Source of the DNA: Lepidostoma basale
Lineage: Eukaryota; Arthropoda; Insecta; Trichoptera; Lepidostomatidae
Assembly (NCBI GenBank): GCA_022606425.2
Contig: JAHDVF020000938.1
Span: 1-64,000, forward strand
Reading direction: 5' to 3'
Length of the DNA stretch: 64,000 bases
Shown here: piece by piece, positions 51,775-63,289 of the stretch
Layout: every line of letters begins with the position of its first letter
How positions within the stretch are numbered: the stretch's first letter is position 1
Translations under genes and position numbers: made by a program
The notes under the pieces: model-generated
What the model saw: the letters and a program-made list of their open reading frames with translations, nothing else
Database searches by the model: none
Told to the model about the DNA's origin: nothing

Positions 51775-52382
51775 AAGTAAACAAAGTTTAGATATCTCAA
51801 CAGCATCCCTACAGACACTCTTGACCCAGATGTAGAGTTGAAATGTCAGATTGCAGCAGCAAGAACAGCATTTAACAAAATGAAGACACTCGTTTGCAAT
51901 GACAATGTCAACATAAAACTAAGACAGAGGATATTGTTATGTGTGGTCTGTTCTGTTATATGGGTGTGAGACATGGACATTAAAAGTAAATACAATGAAC
52001 CGGTTAAAGGCTTTTTAAATGTGGCTTCACCGAAGAATGTTCAGGATCCCATGGACACCCAGAGTGACGAACACAGAAGTCCTGAATCGTACAGGAGTAA
52101 ATAGAGAGCTGCTGACATTGATCAAAATCCGCAAGATTTCATATCTGGGTCACGTTCTACGAGGAGAAAAATATCGCCTGCTGCATCTAATTTTCAAGGG
52201 AAAAATAGAGGGCCGCAGGGGGGCAGGGAGAAGGCAGATCTCTTGGCTGCGCAATGTGAGGGAATGGACGGGAATCGGAACTGTGGAGGAGCTATTCCGG
52301 AGAGCGCAGGATAGGGAAGAGTTTACCAGAGTGATCGCCAACGTCGGAGGGACCTGACAGGGCACTTTAAGAAGAAAAAGAA
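51775..52382 (+). pseudogene. LINE-Y reverse transcriptase C-terminal half
   Basis: YLNSIPTDTLDPDVELKCQI, AAARTAFNKMKTLVCNDNVN, then ORF 52019-52357: MWLHRRMFRIPWTPRVTNTE, LIKIRKISYLGHVLRGEKYR, EGRRGAGRRQISWLRNVREW, EEFTRVIANVGGT, stop, and (AAG)n-like end at 52370. The best LINE-Y copy: 112 codons open. Confidence 0.85.
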
Positions 52383-52439
52383 GTAATTACCAAGTAAGGG
52401 AAACATCATGATATGATTATTAAGAGATTTATTACGTAA

Positions 52440-52700
52440 GTTTTAGATAGAGTACCAAAACAGCGATGTATTATAAAATGGCGGACACACATTTCCTTGT
52501 TATTTGCTGTAAAACAACAGATTCCCATTTAACCGCATATTCCTGATTGAACAGCCCGCGGAATTAATTAACCGTATTTCAGTGAATTTTCTATTGCATC
52601 CAAATGCATTAATGGCGAGCATCACCGCAATGTTCGACGGTGGGCCCGTCAAACAAATCATACCTAGATTTGCAAAAATGTACAACCGATTTTAATGTAA
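52440..52700. other. Unique island, candidate conserved non-coding DNA
   Basis: Single-copy; GGAATTAATTAACCGTATTT, CATCCAAATGCATTAATGGC, TTTTAATGTAATTAATTG hold several homeodomain-type TAAT sites and an ATGCATTAAT. No ORF with a motif. Confidence 0.3.
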
Positions 52701-52719
52701 TTAATTGTAATAATTTTAT

Positions 52720-53090
52720 TATGTTTAAATGTACTTACTTCACTTACTTAAACAGCTGATGTCGTCCACTGCTGGCCAATGGCCTCCCCTATCCACATAA
52801 TCCTATCTTGTGCTTTCGTATCCAGTCACTAACAATTTATCATCCACCAAAAATTCCTTAATTTGTTTTAAAAAAACACGTCGTAAACTTTTTTTATTAT
52901 CTTTTTACATAGAGAATGTCATTTATAATATAAATTTAATATTATAAATGATATTTAATAATATTTAAAATCTTTCGCATGTAGCACTTAATTCGTGATA
53001 CATTATCAAACATAAATTAAAACGCGTATGTATTATCATGCGAGGTTATTTATTATTTTATCTCGTATATTATTCAAAGATTCGTCGTGT
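52720..53090. other. No gene seen
   Basis: AT-rich; 52760-52830 may be a short LINE slice but I cannot name it. Confidence 0.35.
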
Positions 53091-53092
53091 TA

Positions 53093-53128
53093 CCCTAACG
53101 AAGCTTCGGTGAGAGCGAAACCGGTTGG
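53093..53128 (+). ncRNA. Hammerhead-like motif, HH-D single arm
   Basis: CC, CUAACGA, extra A, GCUU-CGGUGA-GAGC (4 pairs, one G-U), GAAAC, CGGU, U, GG. One core change (G5 to A). Helix I starts with two G-C pairs as in 9691-9738. No inverse arm found nearby. Confidence 0.55.
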
Positions 53129-53149
53129 CCAAAAAAAGCAATAAAAGTT

Positions 53150-54105
53150 ATATTATTAAAAATTAAAATTATTTTTTTTTTATTAATTTTTAATTTCAAA
53201 TCCATTTTAATATGAATTTATCAAATATTATACTATTTAATGCCTATTAGAATAATTCTTCCCTAATGATCATGACTCACCGTTCTAACATCCTATTCGG
53301 ACTCGTGCACACTTTCCCCTACCCCTCTTTCTGTCGTCCATTTTATATATCTTTTGTCATATGTTATTCTCTGATTTTATGTTTAGTTTATTCTCTTTCA
53401 GTAACAAATAAAGTGGTTTAGGTACACATTACAAGCGTTTTATTATTATATTTAATAATGTCACACCACAAATGAAGCGCTTCATACGAATGTTTAAAAA
53501 ACATATTTATTAGCATGTTAACTTTCGTATACTCGTAAAGCACTTAATTTATGATGCGTATTTTTTGTGAATACATATATATTACTTGACAAATATAATA
53601 TTTGATTTTAATCCCACTTTATCTTTATTTTTTAAAACACTAATAATTGGTTTTACTCTATGCGGAGCTTAATCGGTTAAACAAAACAAATTATTATATG
53701 TTACGAAACGAAATGAATGCTCCGTTTTGAGCGAAACCGGTTGAAAAATTGATGACTTACATGATTTTTTTAGTATACAAAATCTAGAATGATGTGTAAT
53801 ACAGGCCTGCGGAGATTATCGGTTTGGACTGAATTCCGACAATCCCCTACCAGAATACGCTAGGAGATCAGACAACATGGAGGAATTCGTCATCCAATAT
53901 TCCAACCCCTGTCTGGGTCATTTGAGATGCATTTATGTTCATCGTGGGGTGAATTCATTGACGAGGTAGTAAATTACAATGTAAATGTATGCAAAATTTA
54001 TTGAAAGGAGAAATAATTGTGATCTGATTAGGACAAAGGAAACATTCTAACAAAAATACGGTTGAAAAATTACTATATATTATAATATGTATACTACATA
54101 ATCGA
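53150..54105. other. No gene seen
   Basis: AT-rich apart from the HH-D remnant at 53711-53742; 53815-53940 is unique and more GC-rich. Confidence 0.3.
53711..53742 (+). mobile_element. HH-D remnant
   Basis: GCUC-CGUUUU-GAGC perfect 4 bp stem, GAAAC, CGGUU; the CUGANGA box is unrecognisable. Confidence 0.5.
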
Positions 54106-54111
54106 TAAAAT

Positions 54112-54565
54112 GACTTAGCATTTCTCCGAAGAGGAAGGCAGAGGGGATAAATCATCATATTGCTTTGTCCTGACATACCTCTAAAGATTCCTCTACATTC
54201 ATACATCGTAACATGTACGCTCGTCTATTTTTCCGACTTCGAATTTGGCCACCTTTTACTATTTTATTAATTTGTTCATGCCATGCTTTCCTTGGTCTTC
54301 CACGTCTTCGCTTTCTGCTTACCCTGCTTGTATACAACTTTTTAATCATTCGTATCTTCAAATAATCTAAACCATGCATCCTTTTTTAATTCTACTAATG
54401 ATGCAATCTGCTTTTAAATTTTTCCTTCTTTCGTTGTTCTGTATTCTATCACATATCGTTTTCCCACATTTTATTCTCAGTGATCTCATTTCTTCGTCAT
54501 TTTTTTATACTTTCAACCTTCTTTCTCACTTCTAAACATAAGAGTTGGGACTAGAACTCCAGTGG
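54112..54565 (-). pseudogene. LINE-X C-terminus, diverged
   Basis: Minus ORF 54379-54155: MIKKLYTSRVSRKRRRGRPR, KAWHEQINKIVKGGQIRSRK, NRRAYMLRCMNVEESLEVCQ; homology continues upstream to 54560 (TAAACATAAGAGTTGGGAC). Confidence 0.75.
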
Positions 54566-54569
54566 ATAT

Positions 54570-55465
54570 ATTTTATATTCGCAATGACGACTTAAAGAGC
54601 GTCATTTTTTTTTGTTGCCAGTACCAATCCTTCTTTCGATAAATTTCAACATTTTTCCATTTCCTGTAAACATGCTTCCCAGATAAATAACCACTAAATC
54701 TATAATCATAAACTAGATTCGTGTTCTAAAACATGTCGTAATAATAAACTCTATGTTTGAACTGTATTTGCATCTCTTTCAACCTGTTTATCATTCATCA
54801 AACCACTTCACACTTCCAGCCATCCTTCTCAAACTATTTATGGAGTACTCAGTATCTCCACCCAATAAAAACGAGACTTCTACCTACCGCGGGGCGGTTT
54901 TAATACTAAAAATGTTATGAGAATCTGTGAATATGTCCCCGGTGGCACAGTGGTTGTGAATTCATAAGACAGACATGTGAGGCGGCTGCTAATGGTTTAG
55001 AGGGAAACACGATCCAAAGGTAAACTTTCAAGACCTATTTTCAGAAGATACATTTTTTATGAAATATTATGATGTGAAATGTTCAAACAATTTGGATTAT
55101 GTTAAAAAAAAGTGTTTTTCTTTGTTCAGACAAAACAAAAGAACGTGTTTATTCTATCATATAGGATATAATGATTTTTAATTGTTCTTTGTGTTTATAC
55201 ATAATATTATACTTCCACTATAAAAACGACTCCCTTAATATTGACTCGTTCATATTCCTGTTTTTTTTAACAAAATTTATTTTTAATCAATTATTAAAAA
55301 ACAATAACAATTAAATTTATTAGAGCATTTAATTAATAATCGGAACTACCACATTGGCGTTGTTTGAAATTCCTTGATAGGAGTTCATTGTAAATAATGT
55401 AAATAAAAATAAATAATACCAAATTTCTTAACAGTATATATTTAGTTTAATTCCACTTAGATTTG
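54570..55465. other. No gene seen
   Basis: AT-rich; 54937-54960 (CGGTGGCACAGTGGTTGTGA) looks like a SINE-1 head fragment. Confidence 0.35.
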
Positions 55466-55469
55466 GCTT

Positions 55470-55760
55470 CGACCGGTTTCGGCAGATCGCTGCCGTATTT
55501 TGGCTGTAATTTGAATATTTTCTATGAAGAAATTGAAAAAAAAAACATATTTTTAATTTTCAACAGTTTTTACATGAAATAGAAGTATAAATATTTATTG
55601 TTTCTTAAACAATTATGTAAAATCCATACAAAATATTAAATACGAATAAAAACTTATGAAGTTTAATTATGTTTTATGGAATTGACACAAGACGAAACAT
55701 GTCATCCCCATAAAATATAATAAAACTTCAAGACACGTGTTCGTTCGTTTTGATTAAGGA
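55470..55760. mobile_element. HH-D3 and HH-E remnants
   Basis: 55470-55505 minus: GGCAG-CGAU-CUGCC perfect 5 bp, GAAAC, CGGUC, but no CUGANGA box. 55590-55755: HH-E flanks around ACGAAACATGTCATCC (55697) after an internal deletion. Confidence 0.5.
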
Positions 55761-55769
55761 GTATGAATA

Positions 55770-56635
55770 TTTTAAGAATTTAAAAATACTTCAAAATATT
55801 TAAAATCAAATAGAAAATATAATTTCTTCATCGATTCATAGAATATGATTACCTCGCTGAATTCAAAAGATACAGTTTATAAATAAAAATTTTGAATTAT
55901 TATATTTTGGCCGGGGGTAAAATAGCGTAATAATTCAAAACGGACCAAAACGAATTCGTAGTTTAAATACCAGGATCGCAGAACCATGTTCGGGTCGCGA
56001 CCAATTAATGTCTCATTAGGTGAGAGACACGGCCCTGGCGCGGAAGATCTACCAACATAATTCTTTTGACGGCTCATACATTTACCTCTCCCCCTTTCTG
56101 CTTTCCGGATATTAATACAACGCTTTCAGCGTATTTGTCATGGACTTTGTTTTCTACCACATGGAAAAAGTTTTGGGTTTATTTATGATAGTGTAAACGT
56201 AGAATTGAAATTAATGGTAACCGAAATCTCAAATAAGTTTATATATTATTTATTAGGGGGAACGTACGTTTTCTTTAAATATTAATAATGCATTTGAAAG
56301 AATGGTACTCACTTGAAGCATAAATAAATCGAATAATCTTCTGCAATAAACACAAAACGCACAAATGAACATTTTTTAGGAAGAAGAAATAATTACAAAT
56401 TTATTAACGTTGAAATTTTTGATTCTGTAAAGCAGAAACCCGTCAATGTTTAATTATTCTATTGTCTAGTCATTTCCCGTTATTTGGCTCAACCAAACAA
56501 AAAAATATTCTGCTTTATATGTGAGTACGAACTAAATGAATAACGCTATTATTCAATAACTTTATCATAAATATTATTTATAATTCATGAAAATTTGATG
56601 AATCCTGCTCTATATTCAACATGATCATATCCATC
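55770..56635. other. Unique sequence, no gene
   Basis: AT-rich; 55905-56110 is GC-richer, single-copy, with a 66-codon minus ORF that I do not recognise. Confidence 0.3.
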
Positions 56636-56637
56636 TC

Positions 56638-57279
56638 AAAAACGAAGTGTATGACATTGTCTAGAAACCAACTAAGATGCGAAATCTCCGTACGCCAAGA
56701 AAAAATTTAACAGGTAGACCAATTCAGATATCTCGGAAGCGAAGTAACCAGCTCTAATGACCTCCCCAGAGAAGTTAGGTCACAGGTAGATAAGGCTGCA
56801 ACGGTTGCAGGCTGCCTGAAAGATGTCATATGGAGAAACAAGGACATGAAGACTGACAGCAAGGTACGCATTTATAAGACCTGTGTGCGACCAATCCTCA
56901 CATATGGCATTGAATGAAGGACGGACACTGTCAAGACAAAAAGCAAGCTCAGGACAACCGAGATGAAAACACTACGCGCTATAGCTAGCAAAATCCTACG
57001 TGATCGTGCTAGGAATACAGCAATCCAAGAAATCTGCGAGGTCGAAGATGTGGTCAGATGGGGACGTCAAAGACGGCGATACTGACATTAACATGTAGAA
57101 AGAATGAGCTCAAATAGGATACCATACATAGCTCTCCATTGAACGCCAAACGGACAACGCCGACCAGGAAGACCCCTGAAACAGTGAAGAAAAAGCTGGA
57201 GTTCTGCGTCTCAAGAAGACCCGCCTAAAATGACAGACTCCTGAGTCTATCAAAAGTGAAGAAGAAGAAGAAGAAGAAC
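56638..57279 (+). pseudogene. LINE reverse transcriptase C-terminal third, one frame with stops
   Basis: About 210 codons in a single frame: QFRYLGSEVTSSNDLPREVR, AATVAGCLKDVIWRNKDMKT, VRIYKTCVRPILTYGIE-stop, RAIASKILRDRARNTAIQEI, CEVEDVVRWGRQRRRY-stop, HVERMSSNRIPYIALH-stop, RRPGRPLKQ-stop, then SIKSEEEEEE from the (GAA)n tail. Stops fit C to T or G to A changes. No frameshift over 640 bp. Confidence 0.85.
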
Positions 57280-57289
57280 ATTTTCAAAA

Positions 57290-57945
57290 ATACGGTGTGA
57301 TCTACTCGTACAAATACAAAGTGTTTTAAATTAATTTAAAATGAATTAATTTATTTCGAACATATAATAGTTTGTAGATTGAATCTCGGGGTCAAAACAT
57401 ATTGGTAATCTGATATAGCAGTTGATTTTTGGTGTGTTTAAGACCCGTGTGATAATCAAAACCACAATAAATCTTCAACAGAACATTCCTTCAATCCGGA
57501 GGTGAAATAAATATAAAAACGGTGCCTTCGGACGTCATTCAAGGGGCCCTAAATATATTATTTGTCGCCATGCTGTCTCCGTGACGGACTCTGGAACTAT
57601 CGAACAATGGCGGACCTCGCAGTTCCAGGAACCATTATGACGACCGTCGGCCGGTTCACAAATACTCTATCTCACAGAAAGATTATGCACGGGGCTATTG
57701 AGAATTACTGAGTCCCGAGTAGCGGGCACCTCAAAGTAGGATTACTATAGTATTCTATGAAGAATCATAAAAAAATAGAATTAAGTGTTTATGATTTGAA
57801 TACTAAAAATGGAACACCCACAATAATATATCACGAAATAAACAAAATATGGACACAATAATTTTATGTATTCAAAGTGAATGGATTTTTATGGTGAGTA
57901 TCAATAATTTACAACTATTATACTATATTCTGGAATGTTCACAAT
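57290..57945. other. Unique sequence with a GC-richer centre
   Basis: 57530-57735 is GC-rich and single-copy (GACCGTCGGCCGGTTCACAA). No ORF with a motif. Confidence 0.3.
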
Positions 57946-57949
57946 TCTG

Positions 57950-58060
57950 TTACACAGAACCAACATGACTTTGGTGATGCCAGTAGGAAGAGTAATTTGG
58001 ACGATGAATTCAATAGCCTCTGATTTGGATATATTTAGTGTCAGTGAGTAATTCATAAAC
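57950..58060 (+). pseudogene. LINE C-terminal slice (LINE-W-like)
   Basis: Plus: RTNMTLVMPVGRVIWTMNSI, ASDLDIFSVSE, stop. Equivalent to RTNLPLATPVGRAISLLNAV and SEIDIFHISE of LINE-W but clearly another, older family. The minus ORF here is a shadow. Confidence 0.6.
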
Positions 58061-58380
58061 AATTTATTTAGCTCTATACACAACTTTTCGGTGTGTATAG
58101 TGCTAAAATGTTATATTCCTTTATTTGTATTAATAATAATAATAAATGGGATAATTTATAAAGCGCCATTTTTATGAATTGCTCATCTCAAGGGCGCTGT
58201 AGAAGATACTCCGTTTTATCAACTAGATAATAGTAATAATAATAATAATGATAAAAAATATATAAAACCATATTTAGTATGAGGGCTGCACCCGACGAAA
58301 TCGATCAGCCCTTCCTGTCAGGAAATGATAATTTGAAAAGGTGGGTTTTGAGTCTCGATCTAAACTCTGATTGATTTCTT
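58060..58380. other. No gene seen
   Basis: 58230-58350 may be the upstream part of the next element (GAGGGCTGCACCCGACGAAA). (TAA)n short run at 58125-58145. Confidence 0.35.
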
Positions 58381-58384
58381 GTAT

Positions 58385-58625
58385 TATTATTATTATATTT
58401 TTGTTATTTTTAATACTATTACCTTAGTTAGTTTTATCTTGATTTTAGTTTAGTTAAATCTCGTTTCATAAGTCTATAATATTATCTCTGTTCATTCATT
58501 TATATTTGTGGTAACATGTGATTGGCCTTATTTAAGTACTTCTTTTTATATACTCGTATATACTTCCCCTCAAAATTGTTATCCTAAAATTTGTTACCCT
58601 AAAATAAATCAATAAAAATAAAATA
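58385..58625 (+). mobile_element. LINE-V 3' UTR and (TAAA)n tail
   Basis: TGTGGTAACATGTGATTGGC, then TTACCCTAAAATAAATCAAT and A-rich tail; matches 10265-10390. No coding part. Confidence 0.65.
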
Positions 58626-58629
58626 AAAA

Positions 58630-59100
58630 TTACCACTTATGGAAAAAGTACTGCCTCACTGTCATCGACATATCTGAGATAATTAAAAACAAATGTGTTT
58701 TATGATATCGTTATTTTTATGTTTATAAAATCATCTCGCGTGAAATCTTCAATCCAGGATTAGTAAGTTGAATAAGATTAATAATCAGTTAAGGTTTACT
58801 ATAGTCACTGATATCGACAGTATCAATTGTTTTTGGAAAAATAAAAAAAGTTTTTGTAAATTTAGGAGCCAAAATCTAAATATTTCGCCTATTCATTGAT
58901 AGACTATTTTATTTAAAACAATTTATAGACAATAAAATATTAAGTTTTCGTTACATGTCTCTAAAAAGGAGCTATATTTGATAGTATACGTAATGCAATA
59001 ACGATTTTAAATCTCCTATTAATATGTCATTTACCTACATACATTTACATACACGTTTACCAATTTAAAATTTAATACAAATAGTTAGAATCAGTATCTA
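58630..59100. other. No gene seen
   Basis: AT-rich unique. Confidence 0.4.
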
Positions 59101-59103
59101 CCT

Positions 59104-59395
59104 ATGTGTTTTGTATTGTATGTTATAAGGGGAATATTTTTTTATATTACCAGATCAGTTTTATCATGTGAATCTTTGCAATTTCAACATTTTGATATTG
59201 TTTTGTACATAGTGTTCTCTACCCTGTTTTTAGGTATCCCATTACGTGCCCAGGTGAAGGGACTATTCGATTTCAGTTCAACAATACTCCGGGGTACAAT
59301 CGGAGGGAAAAAAGGAAATAAGAGTTCAAACAAATTACCCAAAACGGAGTTACGTCAAATTTCAAACGGCGAATGTTTTTTTTAAACGGACTTTC
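59104..59395 (+). other. Open frame with splice-like signals; possible host exon
   Basis: 93-codon ORF. Inside it, a pyrimidine-rich tract ending TTTTTAG (59233) precedes 20 bases that end CCCAG at 59253 and are followed by GTGAAG, an acceptor and donor pair. Downstream frame GLFDFSSTILRGTIG. No domain recognised; may be coincidence. Confidence 0.25.
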
Positions 59396-59459
59396 GAAAT
59401 TAGAACATCTTATTTGAAAAGGAATACATTCGTTCCGACTACAATTAAACGTATTTTAT

Positions 59460-59700
59460 TAAACTATGGCGTAAAACTCAATATGAAACAATTAATACGA
59501 ATAAAAACGCCCGTTTTCTAGAATTTTAATTATAATTTACGGGAATGACATATTTCGCCTGTCTAAGGCATTATCAAACGCGAATTCGTAATAATTATTC
59601 AATTTTAAATGTTTATGTGTGAATACATAGAAGAATCTTTAAATCGGAACTTTATTTTATATCTTCGGAATTACATGTTTCGCCTTGCTAAGAAATTTCA
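59460..59700. mobile_element. HH-E arms
   Basis: Left arm AACTATGGCGTAAAACTC, ACGCCCGTTTTCTAGAATTT and motif 59545-59579; a second arm remnant at 59671-59700 (minus GCAAGGC, GAAAC, AUGUAA). Confidence 0.7.
59545..59579 (-). ncRNA. Hammerhead-like motif, HH-E
   Basis: UUGAUAA, extra U, GCCU-UAGAC-AGGC (4 bp perfect), GAAAU, AUGUC. GAAA and GUC intact; box deviates at C3 and G8. Confidence 0.5.
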
Positions 59701-59890
59701 TAAAACTTTAATGTCAAATTTATTTCATAATATTTTAGGATTAAAATGTATGTCTAACGATATTTTTTTCTACCTATTATTAATATGATAATGATAATTT
59801 GAAGACATACATTATACAAACAAGCAAAAAACATTTAATTATTAATGAGAATTTTGGTCGAATACAGGGAAATATATGTGCTTATAAATA

Positions 59891-60281
59891 AAAACCGAAA
59901 GGAAAATCCTTCGCAGAATCTTCAGACCCATTAAGGATTGTCAGACGTGGAAAAGAATATACAACACAGAGCTCTACGATCTATACCAGGACGTCAGCGT
60001 GGTCAAGTTTATAAATATTAACAGACTGCGCTGGCTAAGGGACTTGCACCGCATGAAACATCTGGAGCCCCCCAAAAGAGTGTTGTATGACAATCCTGCA
60101 GGGCGAAGAAGCATCGGTAGGCCGAGACTGCGATGGCTGGATGGTGCCGTGGCAGATTGTCGGGTCCTGGAGCAGCAAGACTAGGAGGTGGCGGCCAGAG
60201 ATAGGACGGGATGGAGACGTTTCTTGGAGGAGGCCAAGACCCACCAAGTGTTGTAGTGCCGGAGAAGAAGAAGAAGATAAA
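59891..60281 (+). pseudogene. LINE C-terminus, AAG-tailed, R1/RTE-like tip
   Basis: RKILRRIFRPIKDCQTWKRI, YNTELYDLYQDVSVVKFINI, NRLRWLRDLHRMKHLEPPKR, GRRSIGRPRLRWLDGAV, stop, ARDRTGWRRFLEEAKTHQ, then (AAG)n at 60263. The W..R.N.EL..LY..... and GRP.LRW.D blocks are the standard tip of one insect LINE group. One internal stop; ORFs on the minus strand are shadows. Confidence 0.8.
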
Positions 60282-60284
60282 TAA

Positions 60285-60940
60285 ATATATTATATTAAAA
60301 ATCATTTATTTCAAAATGGCAAAATTTTAAGCAATTTTCGCAAAATAATAATTATTATTAATATTACTTATTACTTTAGTAATTCATGTTTTACATTATT
60401 TCTCACACTATTGCAAATAAATACATTGAAATGTTGAATATTTGATACAACATGCAGTTAGTGATATAAAAATAACTTTCGAACGAATGGATGTTAACTT
60501 CACATTGGTACTACTAGTGACATCTATAAATGCGTAGTCAAAAACGAGAAAACAAGAAATTATTTTACAAAATTATAATATATTTTTTTAAGTGCTATAA
60601 AACTTTTACATAAATACAAAATTCAAAGGATTTTTATAGGCATTTTAAACAAATGCATAATTTCTAATATAAATTTAATAATAAAAATGATTAAATACGT
60701 CGGACCCTTTTGTACATTTTATTCTTCATAGAAATAAAAGTATTTGTAAGATTTGTTAAGTTCTAAGCCAGCGAACATTTTTTGTCTTTAAATTGAGAGT
60801 TCTTAATAGATCGAAATGATTTTTTTTTTAATAATTGAAATGAATTTTTTGCAAAAAAACAACTATTAAAACTACTACTTAAATATATTTCATTATTTTT
60901 TATATATGATAAACCATCATCGCCAATTTTTAATGGTATT
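60285..60940. other. No gene seen
   Basis: AT-rich. Confidence 0.4.
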
Positions 60941-60942
60941 TT

Positions 60943-61794
60943 AAGGGGCCACATTGTTATAAACAAGCTCTCCACATCGATCTCCACCAAGGGTTTAAAA
61001 CTGTGTAGACACTTGTTTTAAACTAAAATTCGTTTGACCCTTGTGGACAGACGCGCATGTAAACTGTTGTAAACGGTTAAAAACACGCATTCCACATGTT
61101 TAGCGGTTTGATTCCACCAGTCAAGGTCAGTTGCGTAGCGGCGTCGCACGGTGTTTCAAAATTTAATATTACGAGCTACTTTTCATTATTCTGTAAAATT
61201 ATTATTTTGAAAATGTTATTCTTATAAAATATATATGTCTGTTGACTTCTACGATAGAAACACATATATCTGTCCATCTCTCTGTCTTTACATAAAGTAG
61301 GTATTTGAATAGCGTATTTCGTAAGATTTTTTTTTAATATGAGACCGTAAGCCCTTTGCAGCTCGACCTTGAGTATAAAGATAGAAATGGAAGTATTTTT
61401 ATAATTTTGAATATTAAATTCATCAATCGGTTAGCGGTGAAACAGTACGACTGAACCGGTTTCGTTATTGTATTCAATTGTGTAGGTAATTTAGGGGTTG
61501 AAATTTCAACAAATCGGCCTCAAATTTATTGTGCGAACTGGATGACTAATATTCTTCCCTAAACACCTATAATTAGCCATTTCCATGTCATTGGGTTTTT
61601 ACCAAAAGTAGCTCGTAATATCGCACCCTGAAATACCGTGCATCGGTGGAGTGCGGATGTATACGAAAATAGTGTCTACTGTGGAGAGTTTGTTTTAAAC
61701 CAAGTGTGGACGCTACACCAACCGTGGGCTCCACAGCTCTCCACCAAGGTCACCCCTGTGGAGAGTTTGTTTCAAACAGTGTGGCCCGCCTTTT
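60943..61794. mobile_element. 850 bp DNA element with terminal inverted repeats
   Basis: Ends AAGGGGCCACATTGTTAT and the inverse of AAGGCGGGCCACACTGTTTG, continuing as AAACAA-CTCTCCACA on both sides, about 31 bp. Subterminal CTCCACCAAGG on each side. Inside, TTAATATTACGAGCTACTTT (61163) and AAAGTAGCTCGTAATAT (61605) are inverse, suggesting a nested or composite structure. No transposase. Superfamily not assigned. Confidence 0.7.
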
Positions 61795-61799
61795 AGTCA

Positions 61800-62860
61800 T
61801 ATAAGATCAAGTCAAAATTCTGATATATCGCAGTAATATTTCCAAAGCGACATGAATCAAAAGTAATTTTTGAAAATACAATTGTGATATATTAGGTTAA
61901 GTTGTATTTAGAAAACGCACTCGAAGGTCGTGAAATCTCGAATTGGAGTAAAAAAAACGTATACTCGAACTATAATGTAATACATACTTCATCATAGTGG
62001 ACTATTTTTAAAATATCAATAATACTCGTATGTAATGCTGATATGTCAGTCAGTTTGTCAGATTCATATTCACGTGAGCAAACTACACTATCGATTTTCG
62101 AAACGAATATTCACAATACAGATTTTATCTTTGTACTAATAGGTTTAAACCATTTTATAGGAATGACAAAGGAACGAGTAAAGGTAAATAATAAATCCAT
62201 TCTTCTTGTTGCCAGTATAGATACAAATTTCTATTCGTTTTCATCCCTTGAATGGCTCGTCCGGTGGAGGAAGACGGACCTTTTCATGGGGGCAAACAAT
62301 GGACATCCCTTAAATCAGCGGTGCTCAACATCCCCGCTTTACTACTTATGAAAAACAATCGTAGATGTATAGTCAAGGAACTCATTAAAGATAAAATTAA
62401 AACGATACCATGGAATAAATTTACCATATTCTATTTGAATTTTTTAAGGAACATTTTGTGTAGGAAGTGATTATCTTATAATATAATATTTTTGTGCGAA
62501 ATTACTACTATGTAATTTATTTTATAACAAAATTAAAAAGAGTAAAAACATTTTTATTGAAATAAATATGGTATAAATTGTACATCAAAAAGTATTTTCA
62601 CTACATTTTAGTATTTTTTATAACAAATATTAAAAGTGGTTGTCATCCTTTCTTTGTAAATAAATTTTAGTAGTATGATTTTTACACCGATGAAGGATGA
62701 CCAAATAAAAAAATCGGTCTGTTATAAAAAGCGATAAAACCGTGTTTTTTTTACTATGAATTCACAATGAAAAGTGATAATGAATATGAAAAAAAAAATT
62801 TGATTAACTTAGAACAAAAAAAATACATTTTAACACTAATCGCCCATGTTAGAAATTTGA
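61800..62860. other. Unique sequence, no gene called
   Basis: ORFs at 62043 (102 codons) and 62252 (72 codons) overlap in different frames and show no motif. No repeat relationship seen. Confidence 0.3.
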
Positions 62861-62861
62861 A

Positions 62862-62975
62862 GAATCAAAGCTCGTGTATGACTAGCTGTCATACATGTGG
62901 ATGAAGTGGTGTGTCCGGAAAGATTAGTGTGACCTATTGGATAGGTATTTTTGCCTACGAAAGTCTCTGCCCGTT
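62862..62975 (+). pseudogene. LINE-X tip, highly diverged
   Basis: AATCAAAGCTCGTGTATGAC, TAGCTGTCATACATGTGG, GTGTGTCCGGAAAG; equals the NRRACMTRCMNVEE region. Confidence 0.5.
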
Positions 62976-63289
62976 TGTTGTTATTGTCTTAAATGATTTT
63001 TTACCAATATAAAATATTCGTATTTTAAATTTAATTATATGTTTTCTTTCATGAAAAGTTTTGGAATATTCGTGTGCAGACCACACTGTTAAGGTGTTGT
63101 TATTGTCCTTAAATGACACCGGAAGTCAGGAAAGCATGTACTTACTCAAAGGTATACAAACATTTTGAATACAATTCACACCAAACATGACAAAGAAGCA
63201 GTTCTAGTTTCACGATTCTGTTACGTTTAACGCACACTTTGGCCCTTAATTACAAAAATCAATAATTAATTTGATAGTCAATACCTATC

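Noticed and set aside
60018..60305. 95- and 70-codon minus-strand ORFs, Pro/Ser-rich
   Set aside because: They are antisense to the readable LINE C-terminus at 59891-60281.
62043..62470. Overlapping ORFs of 102 and 72 codons as genes
   Set aside because: Different frames of the same DNA, no motif, composition not distinctive.
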